NCBI GenBank assembly: GCA_963969495.1
Contig: OZ018323.1
Span: 72,388,920-72,452,919 of the forward strand
From: Ceratothoa steindachneri
Taxonomy: Eukaryota > Arthropoda > Malacostraca > Isopoda > Cymothoidae
Reading direction: 5' to 3'
Length of the DNA: 64,000 bases
The translations under genes were made by a program, and so were the position numbers. Shown here in pieces: positions 1 through 12,315 of this stretch. Each line of letters starts with the position of its first letter. Position 1 is the first letter of the stretch. A model generated the notes under the pieces. The model worked only from the letters and a program-made list of their open reading frames with translations, ran no database searches and was not told the origin of the DNA.

Positions 1-1129
1 TCTTTCACTATGCCGTGGTGATATCCCTTCATGCCGAAAGCGTGTGGACCCTAGCTGCCACACTCTCTAAAGTCAGTTGTGGCTTTCAAGTTATTCGTCT
101 GCAACCTCCATCTTGCCGGTCGGCACGCGTCTTGGAGACAATAACATTCTCAAGGTAAAGTGCTCATTGAATTCAAGGTCGGACGCAAACCTGTTCCAAG
201 GGGTATCCTCCAAAGTAGTTGCGGCTAGTAAAGGCCCTTAGCATTTTCTTTTGTTTAAATTGAAGTGAGTGGTGGGTCACCATCACTATAATGTCAAGTA
301 GGTCAAGTTAGAAACCCATACGGAGAAATTATTGAAGTCTTTTTGTGTATTTTAAAACTCGTAGTATTTATGTGGTTCATGTTTAGGTTTTGTGTAGTAA
401 ATTTTTAAATTTAAAATATAAGTTTTTTTCTGAATTCCTGTGTTTTTCCTTCTTATCCTTACGTGTTAAAGCGGCTCTTAGCACTCTTAGATCAAAGCCT
501 ACTTCATCAAACAAGTACTTCACGTCCCACAAGGTATACCACAACAATAGTGGTGTCAGGTGTGGAGTGATCAAAAGGGGCATTCTGCTTCAGACAGTAT
601 TATACCAAAGATTCTCAACTTATCCAGTAAATTGCATCTCTATCTGCTATTTGGGTAGTGAGAACACTCAATTAGGCAGAGAAAAAGAAGTAGGCTGAAA
701 TTAGTAGATAATATTTATAGAATAAACATGGTGTATAGAGAAATCAGGGAAACCCATTTACTTCCCCGGTCCTGGGCAAAGATTTGAATTCAATTCATTA
801 AGCTAGACTTTCCTTCCTGCCGTTCTCCAGGTACCAATTATAGTAAGACAACCATTGCTAGATCATATCCTGACGGGTAGTAACCGTTCCTACCAACTTC
901 ATCATTCAGACAGAAGTTCTAACAGTATAGAATGAATAAATTAAGTAACTACTTGAGAAAAGTAAAATTTTACAAGCACCTGGTAAAGATGTGTTTTTCA
1001 AAGTTACAAGGAGCTATAAAGAACTACCTAGTTCACTCAAAGGCCAATCTCTTTCTAGGGCTATGTATTAAAACAATCATTATTCATAAAATAACTGTCA
1101 ATTTTTTTTTCAACTATTCACACTGTTAG
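1..1129. other. Stretch without a recognised gene
   Basis: No coding similarity was recognised on either strand. Bases 1 to about 240 are somewhat richer in G and C than the rest and could be the edge of an old repeat that starts outside the window. Short open frames here lack any family signature. Confidence 0.5.
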
Positions 1130-1139
1130 TATTTACGAT

Positions 1140-2512
1140 CTCCGCGGGGAGTGTGTTCCATTTATCGACGTTTTTAAAGGCTATGTTCGTCTGAACCGTT
1201 ATTACGTGTGATACTATGTTCGTACTTAAAAAAAATTAATAATTTACGTTTTCAAGTTTATTTAAAAAGTTGTATATTTCGATAAGCTCACCTCGCAATC
1301 ACCTAGTTTCGAGAGTCGATGGTTTTAATATATTTAATCTTTCACCTTCTTGCACGCTTCGTCTCACACTGTTTGTTAAACTTACAATCCCTTGAATCCC
1401 GCACACCTAATTCTTTTTCTTCGTCAACGGAGATAAAAGTCTTGCTACTCATTTCATATCTAAGCCTTTGGTAATTTAGACCTACGTGCAAAATTCTACA
1501 CATGTCTAAATCGAATTTCATGTTCCATTTATGGAATTAATTCCCGCTGAATTAATTTGCTATCGTTCTCATTTACAATCCGCCCCCCCTTTGTTTGGGC
1601 TCCGCAAATATGGTTAATCCTGCAAGTAGGCCATTTTCTATATCGTTTACATAAATAAGCAACAATAATAGTCGCAAAACATACCCTGAGGTACGCCAGT
1701 AGTTACATTTCCCACTCCGAAAATGTCCCCTAATTTAATAAGCAAAAAGTTTAGTTAGTAATCGCCTATGAGGAACGGTGTCGAATGTCTTAGCGAAGTG
1801 TAAGTAAACTAGGTGCAAAGATCTACATTGACATTGCTTTTAATCATGCTGTCATAAAATTCTAAAAAATTAGTTAAACATGAAATTTTCTGTGTAAAGC
1901 CGCGTTGACTCTCATTTATGAGATTATGCTCTTCTAAATTATCGATCGCGCTATCGTGAATGACGAATTCCACTAATTTACCTACGATCGATGTTAAACT
2001 TATTTGTCGATAATTGGTCGGAATTTCTCTCTTTTTCCCTTCTTAAAAATAGGAGTTATATTCGCTAGCTAAAAATCTAATGCCACAACACCTTCTTATA
2101 AATATTTTCTAAAAAAAATTCGTTTGTGGTCCCATCAACACGTTTCGAATTTCTTTTAAATGCACCCGATAGATTAAATCAGGACCTGGAGATTTACTGA
2201 ATTTTAACTAACTTATACAAAAACCTATTTCTGCTACGAAGAATTCTATGTCGTTGAAAGGTTATGGTCGTTATAGTTTACCACGCCGTTCATTCGTAGT
2301 ATGTTATGTTCATCTTTCTTTGTTATTACCGATACAAAAATGTTATGTAATATATTGGCCACTTTTTTTGTATCCAAAATTATTTCGTTATTGTTATTTT
2401 TGATAGACCTAATTGTTTCCTTTATCAGCTTTCTATTGGATACATAATAAAAACTTCTTATTGTTATGTTTACTTTCTTTCGCAAGTTGAATTTCCTATT
2501 TTCTTTTGGCAC
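1140..2512 (-). pseudogene. CR1-like reverse transcriptase fragment
   Basis: On the minus strand, 2512-2246 gives the linker that precedes RT in CR1 elements (block TKKVANILHNIFVSV). The RT hallmark GVPQG is encoded at 1697-1683. It is followed in shifting frames by the IYVNDIENGLLAGLTIFAE stretch, where FADD would stand; the two catalytic aspartates are no longer recognisable. Further on come KELGVRDSRDCKFNKQC-like and WNTLPAEIV blocks typical of the RT thumb and C-terminal region. The frame changes several times and stops interrupt it. It would have copied the element RNA at the nicked target; it is now inactive. Confidence 0.72.
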
Positions 2513-2991
2513 TTCGTATTTCCTTTTGAGATTCCTTTCGTCGGGCTACCTAGATTTGATTATTTTTTCAGATGAGTTACGCTTGTGACGCTCGTCTGCG
2601 CAGTTCCTATTCTTAGATTTGACCTTGATATCATGATTCTACAATTTTGTTTTAATTAAGAAGTTTCGTTTGTTATCACAGAATGAATTTATCATCTATT
2701 TCTCTAAATTATGTGTCAAAAAGGACCAGCACTGATAAACATTTCCTAAAGGTCGATCTCACTGGATCTCACATTAAAGTCAGAACGTTTATAATTTGGC
2801 ACTTTAATATCATTATTTTTCTTGTTACGATTTATATTAATATCAAACTCTACATATAGATTTGTGATCGCTGGAACCTATTCCTTCCCCAATAGTAATA
2901 CGCTAGATAAGATTACCGTTGTTAGATAGAATTACGTCTAGGATATTTTACCCTCTGGTTCATGACTAATTGTGTTAAGTAGTTTTTTCCA

Positions 2992-3490
2992 TTAACAACA
3001 TCGCCTCTGCCCCTCCCCGTCCGAATTTAACGTTTTATAGTAAATATTTATCCAATTTAAATCCCTAATTAATAAAGTGCAATTATTTTTAATTTTACTT
3101 CCAATAATGTTACATAATTCCGTGTCAATGTCAATCTGTTGAGGGAAGGGTCTAGACACTCCAAAGATGTTTATTGGAAAACCATTCGTTTTACTTTTGG
3201 CGCATATTACCTCAACTTCTTTGGGAGAGACGATTTTAATTTCAGTCAAACTTATGAGTTTTGGTGTGTATTAGTACTTCTCCACCTTGTTTATTCGTAA
3301 GGTCTTTTTGATTAATTTATAACCTGGTAGTTTCAATTCGCCGATATAGTCTCTCCTAGATGTCTCCGCCCATGATTCCGTTATTGCTATAATATTGAAG
3401 ATGCGTAACTGTGCTAAATATTTAAATTTGTCGACCTTATTTTGAATACTACTTGCAGTAGAGTAGGAGACATGTAAATTTATTTTGGCA
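2992..3490 (-). pseudogene. CR1-like endonuclease domain fragment
   Basis: The minus-strand translation contains the N-terminal endonuclease signature of CR1-type LINEs: a block SIQNKVDKFKYL, then the active-site region IIAITESWAE, then LPGYKLIKK. A second block towards the C-terminal half, NNCTLLIRDLNWINI, corresponds to the GDFNW motif of the family with the glycine changed to arginine. In an active element this endonuclease nicks the genomic target for target-primed reverse transcription. Here at least one frame change separates the first and second blocks, so it is a broken copy. It lies immediately upstream, in the minus direction, of the RT segment of the same element. Confidence 0.7.
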
Positions 3491-3530
3491 AAAGGATGGG
3501 TAGATTAATATTCGGCATGGTCAGCCACTG

Positions 3531-5664
3531 TGCTATATGTTTTATTTACTCTCCAATGCAGTTCTGTCTGAAAAATTTACAAGAGACTTATTAATTATTC
3601 TTCCCAGCCTAGCTGCACCGAATCCGTGTAGATGAAGGCAGTCTCGTCAGAATAGCTGCATTTGTTCGTAAAAATACTGCCAACGAAATAGGAAAACAGG
3701 AGAACGCCATTACAAACGGAGCAAGTTTGCTCTTTTTGCAGCATTTCTTCAGAGAATTACAACTAAAGGAGAGCAAGAGGAGCGATGGGAATGATCCGTT
3801 AATCCATACATAGGAAGCAAAATTAATTAAGTGACTATTCCTGAAGAATTTGGGGAGCGCAATTAGTCTATGCGGTCAAGGAAATTAGAGATTTCCTCGG
3901 ATTATCAAGAGGAATGACCAAAATATATATATATGTGCGTGTACAATAAGGATACAGAAAGGAATAAGATGTAAATTTCAAGCTGGAATGCCAAGTAAAC
4001 TGCAAGTTGGGAAAACTTTAAACCTGTAGAAAATTAGAGACGCAGTGCAGAGATAAATTCACACACACTGAACAGATCAGTCAATGCTGGAACAATGGTA
4101 GCAAACTGAATTCAATTTACAAGGGAACGAGGTAAAATAACAAAGAGGAGATACTCCTAGTATTGCAAATAAACTCAGGTGTGTTCAGCACTCTATGCCA
4201 ATGTAACTATCCACTTAAAACATAGCTGTGGTCAGCACTGTATGACAATATAACTGACTACTTTAAAAAATAAACACATAAAAATACCGCCATGTTCAGC
4301 ACTGTATGAGAAAAGTAGAAAACGAGCATGGTTAGGCAAACAACATAGATTATAAAATATTGTGGATAATAACTTGTCCAATGTCTTATTACCTAGTAAA
4401 ACAAGGTTAGAAAATAAGATCACAAACCATCATAAACAACCAACTATCTATCAAGAACATGTAAATTACACTACAAATTAACCTAAATATGTGACTTTTA
4501 CTGTCCAGTTCAAGAATTTATTTATTAAAGTATATCTTTATTTTATATACATATAAAATTATGAACTAAACAAGTTCAAAATTACTTGGAATCCGCCTTT
4601 CATTGTCCTATAGGATTTTTTGCATATAATATTAAATGCTTCATTCATAAATTCGACAAAAATATAATTAAATAATGTTATAGAGAAGCATACAGCATTC
4701 CGTCTGATACTACTAATTGTAAATAATAATTCATAGCAAACTGTTCTCAGCTACACACTCCATAAAACATTGCAAAATCTAAAATAAATTCTCCTTACTA
4801 GACAAAAATATATTTTCTCTCTCATGTCTAACTGAAAATGTTTCTATTTAATACTATTGATAGTAAAAAAAAATTACGATTAGTCTATATTATTTCTAGT
4901 TAATATATTAATGCAATTTGGAGGTAAAGTAATCGAACTATCTAATATTAAAACAGATCAAAAATTTCGTGCGTAGTTTGATAAATTAAGGGTTAATGTA
5001 GTCTAAATAACATTCAACAACACCTTTTTTAGGGAAATTTGCGAGACCAAATTTCATGTGGTTCAAGAAGTCCTCTGATGTACTGGATTTATGGAGCCTC
5101 ATGCATGGTAAAATGTATAAATATACAGGGTGGCTCCTCCCAAATATTGGACCGTTTTTGAGAAGAAATATATGAATAACGATTGCAGATAGGCTCATGA
5201 ATTGCAGTTATAACAAATGAAAAAGGAGTCATTTTTCTATAAGTAATTATTTCGTGTAAAAATCGTCTTTAAATTATTTAATTAGTCCATTAACTTTTAA
5301 AAAAAGTTTTTTTCGTAAAATGGAACCATTAAAAATTTTAAAATTTTAAACTAATTATAAATTTTAAAGAATAACACATTTTCATTCAGCTACCAATTTA
5401 AAGTGAAAAATACTGTACACTTATCTTAAATAGATACTCTCTCTAAAAGTTTGTTCACGAGATTTATTGCAGAAATTAACTCTCTTTAAAAATCAGGTTG
5501 ACTTTCATTGTTGTGATGAATTGCAATATATTTTGATGAAATTTCTTCCCATCAATAAAATACTTTATTTTTATTATTTAATTATAACATTTTGCATATA
5601 TTTCAGTGCCTGCTGCTTTAGTAAGAGTTTCTCTCTAAAGGCCTAGAATACTTCTGCTTACAGC
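3531..5664. other. Non-coding stretch with a small tandem repeat
   Basis: I recognise no gene on either strand. The interval is AT-rich and holds a short tandem repeat at 4183-4310 (separate entry). A sequence at about 5124-5160 beginning ACAGGGTGGCTCC resembles the ends of some mariner-like elements, but no partner repeat or transposase was found nearby. Confidence 0.5.
4183..4310. repeat. Three-copy degenerate tandem repeat
   Basis: The block TTCAGCACTGTATG occurs three times with small changes, starting near 4183, 4231 and 4291. The spacing is about 48 and 60 bases, and the flanking bases between copies one and two are also related. Confidence 0.6.
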
Positions 5665-5677
5665 TCCTAAAGAGGAT
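5665..5677. repeat. Target-site duplication, 5' copy (I-like LINE)
   Basis: The 13-mer TCCTAAAGAGGAT here is repeated exactly at 12592-12604, directly after the poly(A) tail of the LINE. This fixes the 5' boundary of the element at 5678. Confidence 0.93.
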
Positions 5678-6147
5678 GTCCAGCCCCAGCTTAGCCTCTC
5701 TTCCTTCTTTCAGATAGCCTGTATTCCTATCCTACCTCGTCGCTTTTCATACAACCTCTCCCACAACTTTCTCTGGTCAGCCTCTAATTTCACAGGGTAG
5801 AAGCTGACCTTCTTCTCAGCCAATCGTCCCGGATCGGGGCTGAGGGGGGAGGGGACAAGGTCCTCTAACCCCTGAGCTCCGGTCTGGGGTGGTTGGCTTT
5901 TAACAACCTACTTCATCCCCACCCATACCTTCCTCACATCCCTTTTCCTCTCGTCTTCAAAATCGATCCGTTTTACGCCGTGTTCAAGGTGGAGCCGCCA
6001 TGCCGAAGGACTGCCAGGCCACCAGGCGGGAGGGGTGGTCCCAAATGGCGGCGCCTGGCTCTGCCGGGCCTGTAAGCACCTCTTGCAGTGCGGGCTACTG
6101 CAAGAGGTGGTGAGCGATTGCGTCCCGTAAAACAAAGAGGGTCACCA
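5678..6147 (+). promoter_or_regulatory. 5' untranslated region of the I-like LINE
   Basis: This is the sequence between the left duplication and the first plausible ORF1 start (6148). It is pyrimidine-rich, then GC-rich, and has no conserved coding block. LINEs of this group start transcription from an internal promoter at their own 5' end, so the promoter should lie at the beginning of this interval. No TATA box is apparent; the promoter position is inference. Confidence 0.5.
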
Positions 6148-8589
6148 TGCCCAATGATGAAACAAAAAAACATCTCCCCTTAATTCCCCCTATAACAACA
6201 ACGGAGCCGCCCTCGTGCAGCTCCACAGAAAAGATGGAGGTCCCCCCCCCCCTGTGCTTGCGCAGGGGACCCTCCATACCTCTTTAACCGGAGAGAAGGC
6301 TTACTCCTCTCCTACGCCTACGGGTGTAGGGGACTCCCCCTCACCCCCTTCTCTGGAGGTGCTTTCGGGCACCTCCCTATCTCCAGCGGCAGTCCCTCCT
6401 ATGCTTTCTAAGGGGACTGCCAAGAAAGCCAGCAGGCAGCCCATTTCCGACCGCCCCTCGTACAAGCGGCTCGGTAGGGCAAACCCCCTTAGGGGGGAGA
6501 GGGAAGCCAGGCCCTTCGGTCGCTTCCCTCAAAAGACCTGCTGGCAAAAATATTAAACCTTGCCGGGGTCAAGGCCTGTGCCTCCCCACTAAAGACTTAT
6601 GACGCTGCGAAGGGGACCTGCGATGTCCTGGGAGGGGATAACCAACTGGAGGCCCCTCCTGTGATAGACATGGTCCTTGAGGAAAACCAGCCTTAGACGG
6701 TAGGGCCTTCCATGGGGGGGAATCCGGGCTTGGCGCCAAGCACCGAACCCGAATCCGCCCCTATGCAAGGTCCTCATCAAACGGCTGTGGATTCTCAGGC
6801 AGGACAAGGAGGGGAGGGATCTCCTCCGGATGAATCCCCTGCGCCCACCGGGACCTTCTCCATTTCAGAGAAGGACCTGGCTGAGGCCGGTCCATCTGGC
6901 CTGGGGGCTTCTACCGGCGGGGGTGAGAAGCGGGTTCATTCCCCGCCCTCCTCTCCTAAAAAGAAGAAAAAGACAAGAAAGACGAAAAAGACTCGGGGCT
7001 CCTCTCCATCCGCGGGGGCTGCGGGGACGGATGGGTCTGCTGCCACTTTGGTAGGCGACCAAGCCAAGATCGGCAAATCCGGCCTTCCTACCCCCTCGTG
7101 TGCGGAGCTCCTGACCAAGACTAAGACGAAGAATGCACAGGGCGGAGCTTCGATGACATCGGGGCCCCTCATTCAGAGGTTACCTGGCGTTTTAGAGCCC
7201 GCTGGCTTCAAACGCTTCCTCGTTATTCGCTCCATTGATGGCACCATGTTGTCTAAGGGCAACATGGTCCATCAGAGGAGAGGATTAGCTAGTGCAATTG
7301 GTAGAGAGCCGAAGGTGACCCGTTTCTCGGACGGCAGCCTTCTGGCGAATGCGGCGAATCCCGCCGAGGCGGCCAAGATAAGTGCTCTCCGGACACTTCA
7401 TGGCACCCCGGTGAGTGTGACGCCGCACTCTACCATGAACTTTGTAAAAGGAGTAGTTTATGCGAGGGAACTCGTTGACTACTCCATTGAGGACATCACC
7501 CTAGAGCTGGCCGACCATGGGGCGGTCAAGGTCGAGCGTGTGATGAGAAAACAGGGAGGGGCTTCGAGACCCACCCCTACACTCTTCGTCACGTTCGACT
7601 GTGACAAGCTCCCTGAGTAGGTGCGTGCCGGTTGGTACCGCTACCGCGTGAAGGCATTCGTGCCACTGCCGCGGCGGTGCTATTACTGTCACCGCTTCGG
7701 CCATACGAATCGCTCATGTAGACGTGCAAAGTCGGGGTCACCCGAAGTCTGTGTAAATTGCTCCAAGGTCGCACACGATAAGTCCAAATCGTGTGTGGCC
7801 AAGTGTGTCAATTGCGGAGAGCCGCACCCTGCTTCTTCGAAGCAATGTGGTGCATATCTCCTGGAGAAAGAAATCCTGGCCGTTCAGGCCCAGGATAGAC
7901 TCTCATTCCGCGAGGCTAAGGACTTGGTCCTGGCGCGCCCAGCTCTGCCTGGGACGTCATATGCCTCAGTAGTTCGAAAGGCACCCTCTGCTCCTGGCCC
8001 ATCCAGGCCAACGAGCACGGTTGTTTCCGTGCCCATTCGGAGCCCTTCTGCGGGCTCTACTACACCCGGGCGGTCCCCTGGTAGAGCTGGCGGCAAAAAG
8101 GGTTCACACCCAGCCCCGGCTAAAACCAGGGCTCCCCCCTCTTCCCCCAGCGTGACCGTTTCCCGTAAGGCGAAACGGCCACGCGCCTCCACCGAGTCGT
8201 TAGACTCACAGGAGGCAACACCCCTGAAGATGGTCGCTAGGCCATCTTCAGGGGTTCCTAAAGCTGTCCCCCGAAAGGAGGACAGCAACAAAGGAGCTTC
8301 GGCTCCTTCGCCCACGCCACGAGGTGGAGCGAGTGGCTCGGAGACGGTGGTTCCTCGAAAAGAGGGCCCCCCGCCTCCGAAGCCGCAGCGCCCGCCTAAG
8401 GTTTCGAGGCGGAGGGAGGAAAAGACTCGCATGGCGAGGTCAACCTCCCCCAATAAGTCTTCGAAGGCGACAGCGCCTCCAGCGCTTTGTCCGGCCAACA
8501 GCGCCCGGGGTTCTGCCCCCGGGAAGCGTACGGCCATTCCCGTGAGGGTCTTCAATTCGAGGAGGGCCCCCGCGTCTCCTCCGAGCTAG
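6148..8589 (+). pseudogene. ORF1 (Gag-like, CCHC) of the I-like LINE, broken
   Basis: The best-preserved part is the frame from ATG 6712 to TAG 8587. It is interrupted by an in-frame TAG at 7618-7620; translation on both sides is clearly one protein, since the stop falls just before the WYRYRVKAFVPLP block that precedes the zinc knuckles in this family. Three Cys/His knuckles follow (about 7678-7855), the first being CYYCHRFGHTNRSC. The N-terminal region is Lys/Pro/Ser-rich and the C-terminal 200 residues are low in complexity and basic. Upstream, the same frame stays open from about 6535 to a TAG at 6694, and a further segment from ATG 6148 reads on through a shift in the C run near 6241-6253. 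So the original start was probably 6148 rather than 6712. The product would bind element RNA. Total damage seen: two stops and about two frameshifts. Confidence 0.82.
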
Positions 8590-11500
8590 GCCTGGAGGGC
8601 ATATTCCTTCAATGGAATTGCCGTGGACTCCGGGCCAACTGGGAGGAGCTGCGGAGGCTCGCCTCGTCCCGTTCCCCGTTAGCTATTTTTTTGCACGAGA
8701 CCATGCTAGGCGCGTGCCCACTGCCGGCCCTCCCGGGGTATAAGGGTCTTGCAACCCCACCACCGCGGGACGGCCGGGCTGGGGGATGCGCGGTTTACAC
8801 CCGGCATGATGTCTCCGTTCTTCCTTTCTCTTTAGATACCTCCTTACAGGCAGTGGCTGTGCAGCTGCACCTGGATAGGAGGTATACTATCATTTCTGCG
8901 TACATTCCACCGTCAGCTGACTTCGACGCGGGGGACTTCCGCCGCGTCGTGGCACGGTTGCCGAGGCCCTATCTCTTGCTTGGAGATCTGAACGGCAGGC
9001 ATCCTCTCTGGGGAGATTACACCATAAATCCCAGGGGACAAGTCCTTGCCGATCTGATCGAAGAGCTTGAGATGGGTGTCCTAAACGTGGATGAGTTTAC
9101 GCATCACTGTCCGAGAACCACTTCGTTTTCTTGCCTTGACCTATCTTTGTGCTCTTCGGATGCACAGCTTGATTTTGATTGGGGGGTGGTCGATGACCTC
9201 CATGGTAGTGATCACTTTCCCATTCAAATATCATTTTCAGGGCAACTGCCGCCTGAGAGACCACCTCGGTGGTGCTTGGCACGGGCGCGGTGGCCTGCAT
9301 TTCAGGAAATGACTGAATTCTCTATCTCAATCGAGGAGTTTAGGTCGGTAGATGAGGCCGTTGAGTTCCCTTCCGGCAACCTTATCGCCGTGGGCCTGAC
9401 TATTATTCCTAGGACGTCTGGCTGTTTTGCACGCCGACCACTCCCATGGTTGTCAGCCGAGTGTGAGACGGCCCTCAAACAGAAGCGTTATGCCTACATG
9501 CGCTATAAGCGCCGCCCGAACGATTTCACTGTCGCTGAATTTCGTCGGGCTAGGGCTAGGTTCCGGTATATTTCGAAGCACGCCCGCCGCTCTTCTTGGC
9601 GGGCATACGTGTCTTCACTTAACGGGAAGACCCCTTTAGCTGAGGTGTGGAAGCGAGTCAAAAGGATTCGGGGCAAGTTCTCGCAGGACCCCCCTCCCGT
9701 TCTCCAGGAGAATGGGACCGCAATCTCGGACCCCGCGTCCGTGGCGGAATCCTTAGCGACCGCTTTCTCTGCATTCTCTAGCCGTGATGCTGCTCCGCCA
9801 GCATTCAATGCACGTCGTGATGTCGCGGAAGGCCGCCGGCTGGACTTTACCTCCAGAGGCGGAGAACCCTTCAACGAAAAGTTTACTGTGAGTGAGTTGC
9901 GTTCCGCTCTCGCTTCGTGCGCGGACACCGCCCATGGTCCGGACGATGTCCCGTACGCCATGCTTCGGCACCTGGGTGAGCGAGGCATGGCCTTTCTGTT
10001 AGATCTGTTCAACAGGATCTGGGTGGAAGGTCTTCTCCCAGACTCCTGGCGAATCGCTACTGTGCTCGCCTTTCACAAGCCGGGGAGAGATCACTCTACT
10101 CCGACCGGTTTCCGCCCAATCTTTCTAACCTCTTGCGTGTGCAAGTTGATGGAGAAATTGGTAAATCTTAGATTAGCCCATTTCCTGGACAGCGGATGCC
10201 ATCTGTCTTCTGCACAGTGCGGCTTCCGTAAGTTTCACTCCACGTCGGATGCTCTGCTCCGACTGGAAAATGCCGTCTGCGAGGCTTTCCTTCGTAGACA
10301 GCACTACGCCACGGTGTTTTTTGATCTGGAGAAGGCCTATGATACCGCATGGCGATACGGTATCATGGAGACTCTCCACACGATGGGGGCGAGGGGACGC
10401 CTCCCAATGTTTATATCTGAATTTTTGCGAGATCGTCGATTCCGCGTACGGGTGGGGGGAGCCCTCTCTGCCCCAAAGGAGCAGGAAGAGGGTGTCCCGC
10501 AGGGAAGTGTCCTCAGTGTCACACTCTTTGCCCTGAGCATCAACGGCATCACCTCGGTGCTGCCAGAAGATGTTCTCGCTACGCTTTACGTGGACGACCT
10601 TTCGATCTTTTTTGGCGCGGCCCAGATGCCAACTCTGGAGCGTCGACTCCAACAGGCATTGAACCGCGTCTCTCGCTATGCCGAAGCGCACAGGTTTCGG
10701 TTTTCTTTGGCCAAGACTAAGGTGGTGCACTTCTGCCGCCATCCACGGCTTCACCCTGACCCAGATTTGTTTCTTAATGGGGAACGCCTGGATGTGGTTG
10801 AGTCACACCGTTTCCTTGGTCTTGTATTCGACCGACGCCTCACCTGGGAGGCTCATATTCACCGCCTTAGGGTCTCTTGTACCCGCGCCATGGACATTCT
10901 CCGTTCCGTGACGTTCAGCGCTTGGGGCGCTGATAGGGCTACCGCCTTACTTTTTTATTGATCCTTTGTTCGCTCGAAGCTCGACTACGGATGCGAGTTT
11001 TATGCATCCGCAGCCGAGCGTTTATTGCGGAAGGTGGATTCAATCCACCACACCGGCCTTCGCCTTGCGACCGGTGCCTTCCGCACTTCCCATATTGAGA
11101 GCCTGTTGGTCGATGCTGGGGAGATGCCACTCGCTCTGCGCCGCGTGCAGTGCATCACTCGCCTGTATGCGCGAGCCCGGCGCCTCCCTCAGTCGCCAAC
11201 AGCTCTCACTGCATCCGCAGCTGATCTCGATGGTGCCTATGCCGCCGAGAGACGCCAGTCATACCCTAAGCCCTTTGGGTTTAGGGCCAGGAAACTCCTT
11301 CGAGAGGTAGATATAGCTCTCGGGCCGGTGGCGCCGCTGGTTCTGCCCAGGACGCCACCCTGGAGGGTACCACATTTGGCTATTTGTCGCCACGCCTCTG
11401 CTCCCAAAGCTTGTACTGCGCCGGGAGTATTGCGTTCGACCTTTTTGGAGCACACATCGTGTCACGCTGGCTGTGCCAGTGTATACGGATGGCTCCAAGT

Positions 11501-12315
11501 CCCAAGAGGGGGTCGGCTTCCACGCCGTATCCCCTCTGTTTGAAGTCAGCGGGGCTCTACCAGGCGCTGCGTCTGTCTTCACGGCCGAGCTGGTGGCAAT
11601 ACACCACTCGGTACGGGAGATTACGCGACGTGCCCGGTTCGGAGACCGGATTGTGATTTATAGCGACTCACAAAGCGCCCTGAGTGCTCTCGGGGCATTG
11701 GAATCTCCGCATCCCCTGGTTCGCGATATCCGTGACGCCACGGTTTTGGCGAGCCGGGCCGATGTCGAGATTATCTTCTGCTGGGTTCCTGGACATGTAG
11801 GAATTGCGGGGAATGAGCGCGCCGATGAGGGCGCCAAAGAGTCCGCGAGGACTCTGCGACCGGACCAGCGTTTCGCTCTTCCTCACACCGACTACATGGC
11901 AGGAATACGGGCAGCTCTTCGGACTGCTTGGCAAAGAAGATGGGAGACGGTCAAAGGGAACTTAAAGTTGCGTGCCATTGCGCCGCGACTGTTCCCATGG
12001 ACCTATCCCCCAATGCCACGGCGGCTTGAGGTTGCTTTCTGTCGTCTCCGAATCGGACACACTCGTGTGACACATCGCTATCTGATGGAGCACTCGCCTG
12101 CGCCCTATTGCAACGACTGCGTCGTCCCCCAGACTGTTCGGCACATTCTTGTCGAATGTCCCAGTCTGGGTGATCTTCGCGCACGATACCTGTCCCAGTA
12201 CCGGGATGGGCGGGGTCGCTACCGCCTGTCCCTTGTGCTCGGGACAGATTCGTGCACACTGACCTGTGGACTTGTTGACTTCTTGGGGGAGGCCGGCCTT
12301 CTCCCTATTATTTAA
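8487..12315 (+). pseudogene. ORF2 (endonuclease-RT-RNase H) of the I-like LINE, broken
   Basis: The first open part (8487-10961, 824 codons) overlaps the end of ORF1 by about 100 bases in another frame. It holds an APE-type endonuclease (QWNCRGL near residue 41; LLLGDLNGRHPLWGD; SDHFPI) and a reverse transcriptase (FFDLEKAYD; GVPQGSVLS; catalytic LYVDDLS at about 10582-10602). A TGA at 10959-10961 interrupts it, but the same frame continues at once with RSKLDYGCEFYAS and runs to about 11450. A frameshift then leads into the RNase H frame ending at 12315. There all four acidic residues are visible: YTDGSK, TAELVAI, YSDSQSAL and GNERADEGAK. The protein closes with a Cys/His motif (CNDCVVPQTVRHILVECP). 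Function in family: nicks the target and reverse-transcribes the element RNA. One stop and one frameshift disable this copy. Confidence 0.9.

Larger units (their letters stand above)
1050..3530 (-). mobile_element. Degraded CR1/L2-type non-LTR retrotransposon
   Basis: Read on the minus strand, this interval carries the parts of a CR1-like LINE in the right order: an apurinic-type endonuclease (about 3490 to 2990), a linker, a reverse transcriptase (about 2250 to 1300) and the C-terminal segment that normally closes CR1 ORF2 (the block WNTLPAEIV at about 1170 to 1145). Many frameshifts and stops split it, so no long frame survives. The 3' end probably lies near 1050-1130, but I could not place a target-site duplication or a terminal short repeat. 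The CR1/L2 assignment rests on the endonuclease start, the linker and the RT/C-terminal blocks; the exact clade is not certain. Confidence 0.75.

Noticed and set aside
5100..5200. Mariner end with ACAGGGTGGCTCC
   Set aside because: There is only one end-like sequence, with no transposase or inverted partner within several kilobases.
7884..8555. Long minus-strand open frame of 223 codons
   Set aside because: It is the shadow of the GC-rich ORF1 on the other strand, has no motif, and lies inside a clearly plus-strand element.
11473..12315. RNase H frame as a separate gene
   Set aside because: It continues ORF2 of the I-like LINE after a frameshift; the family encodes RT and RNase H in one protein.
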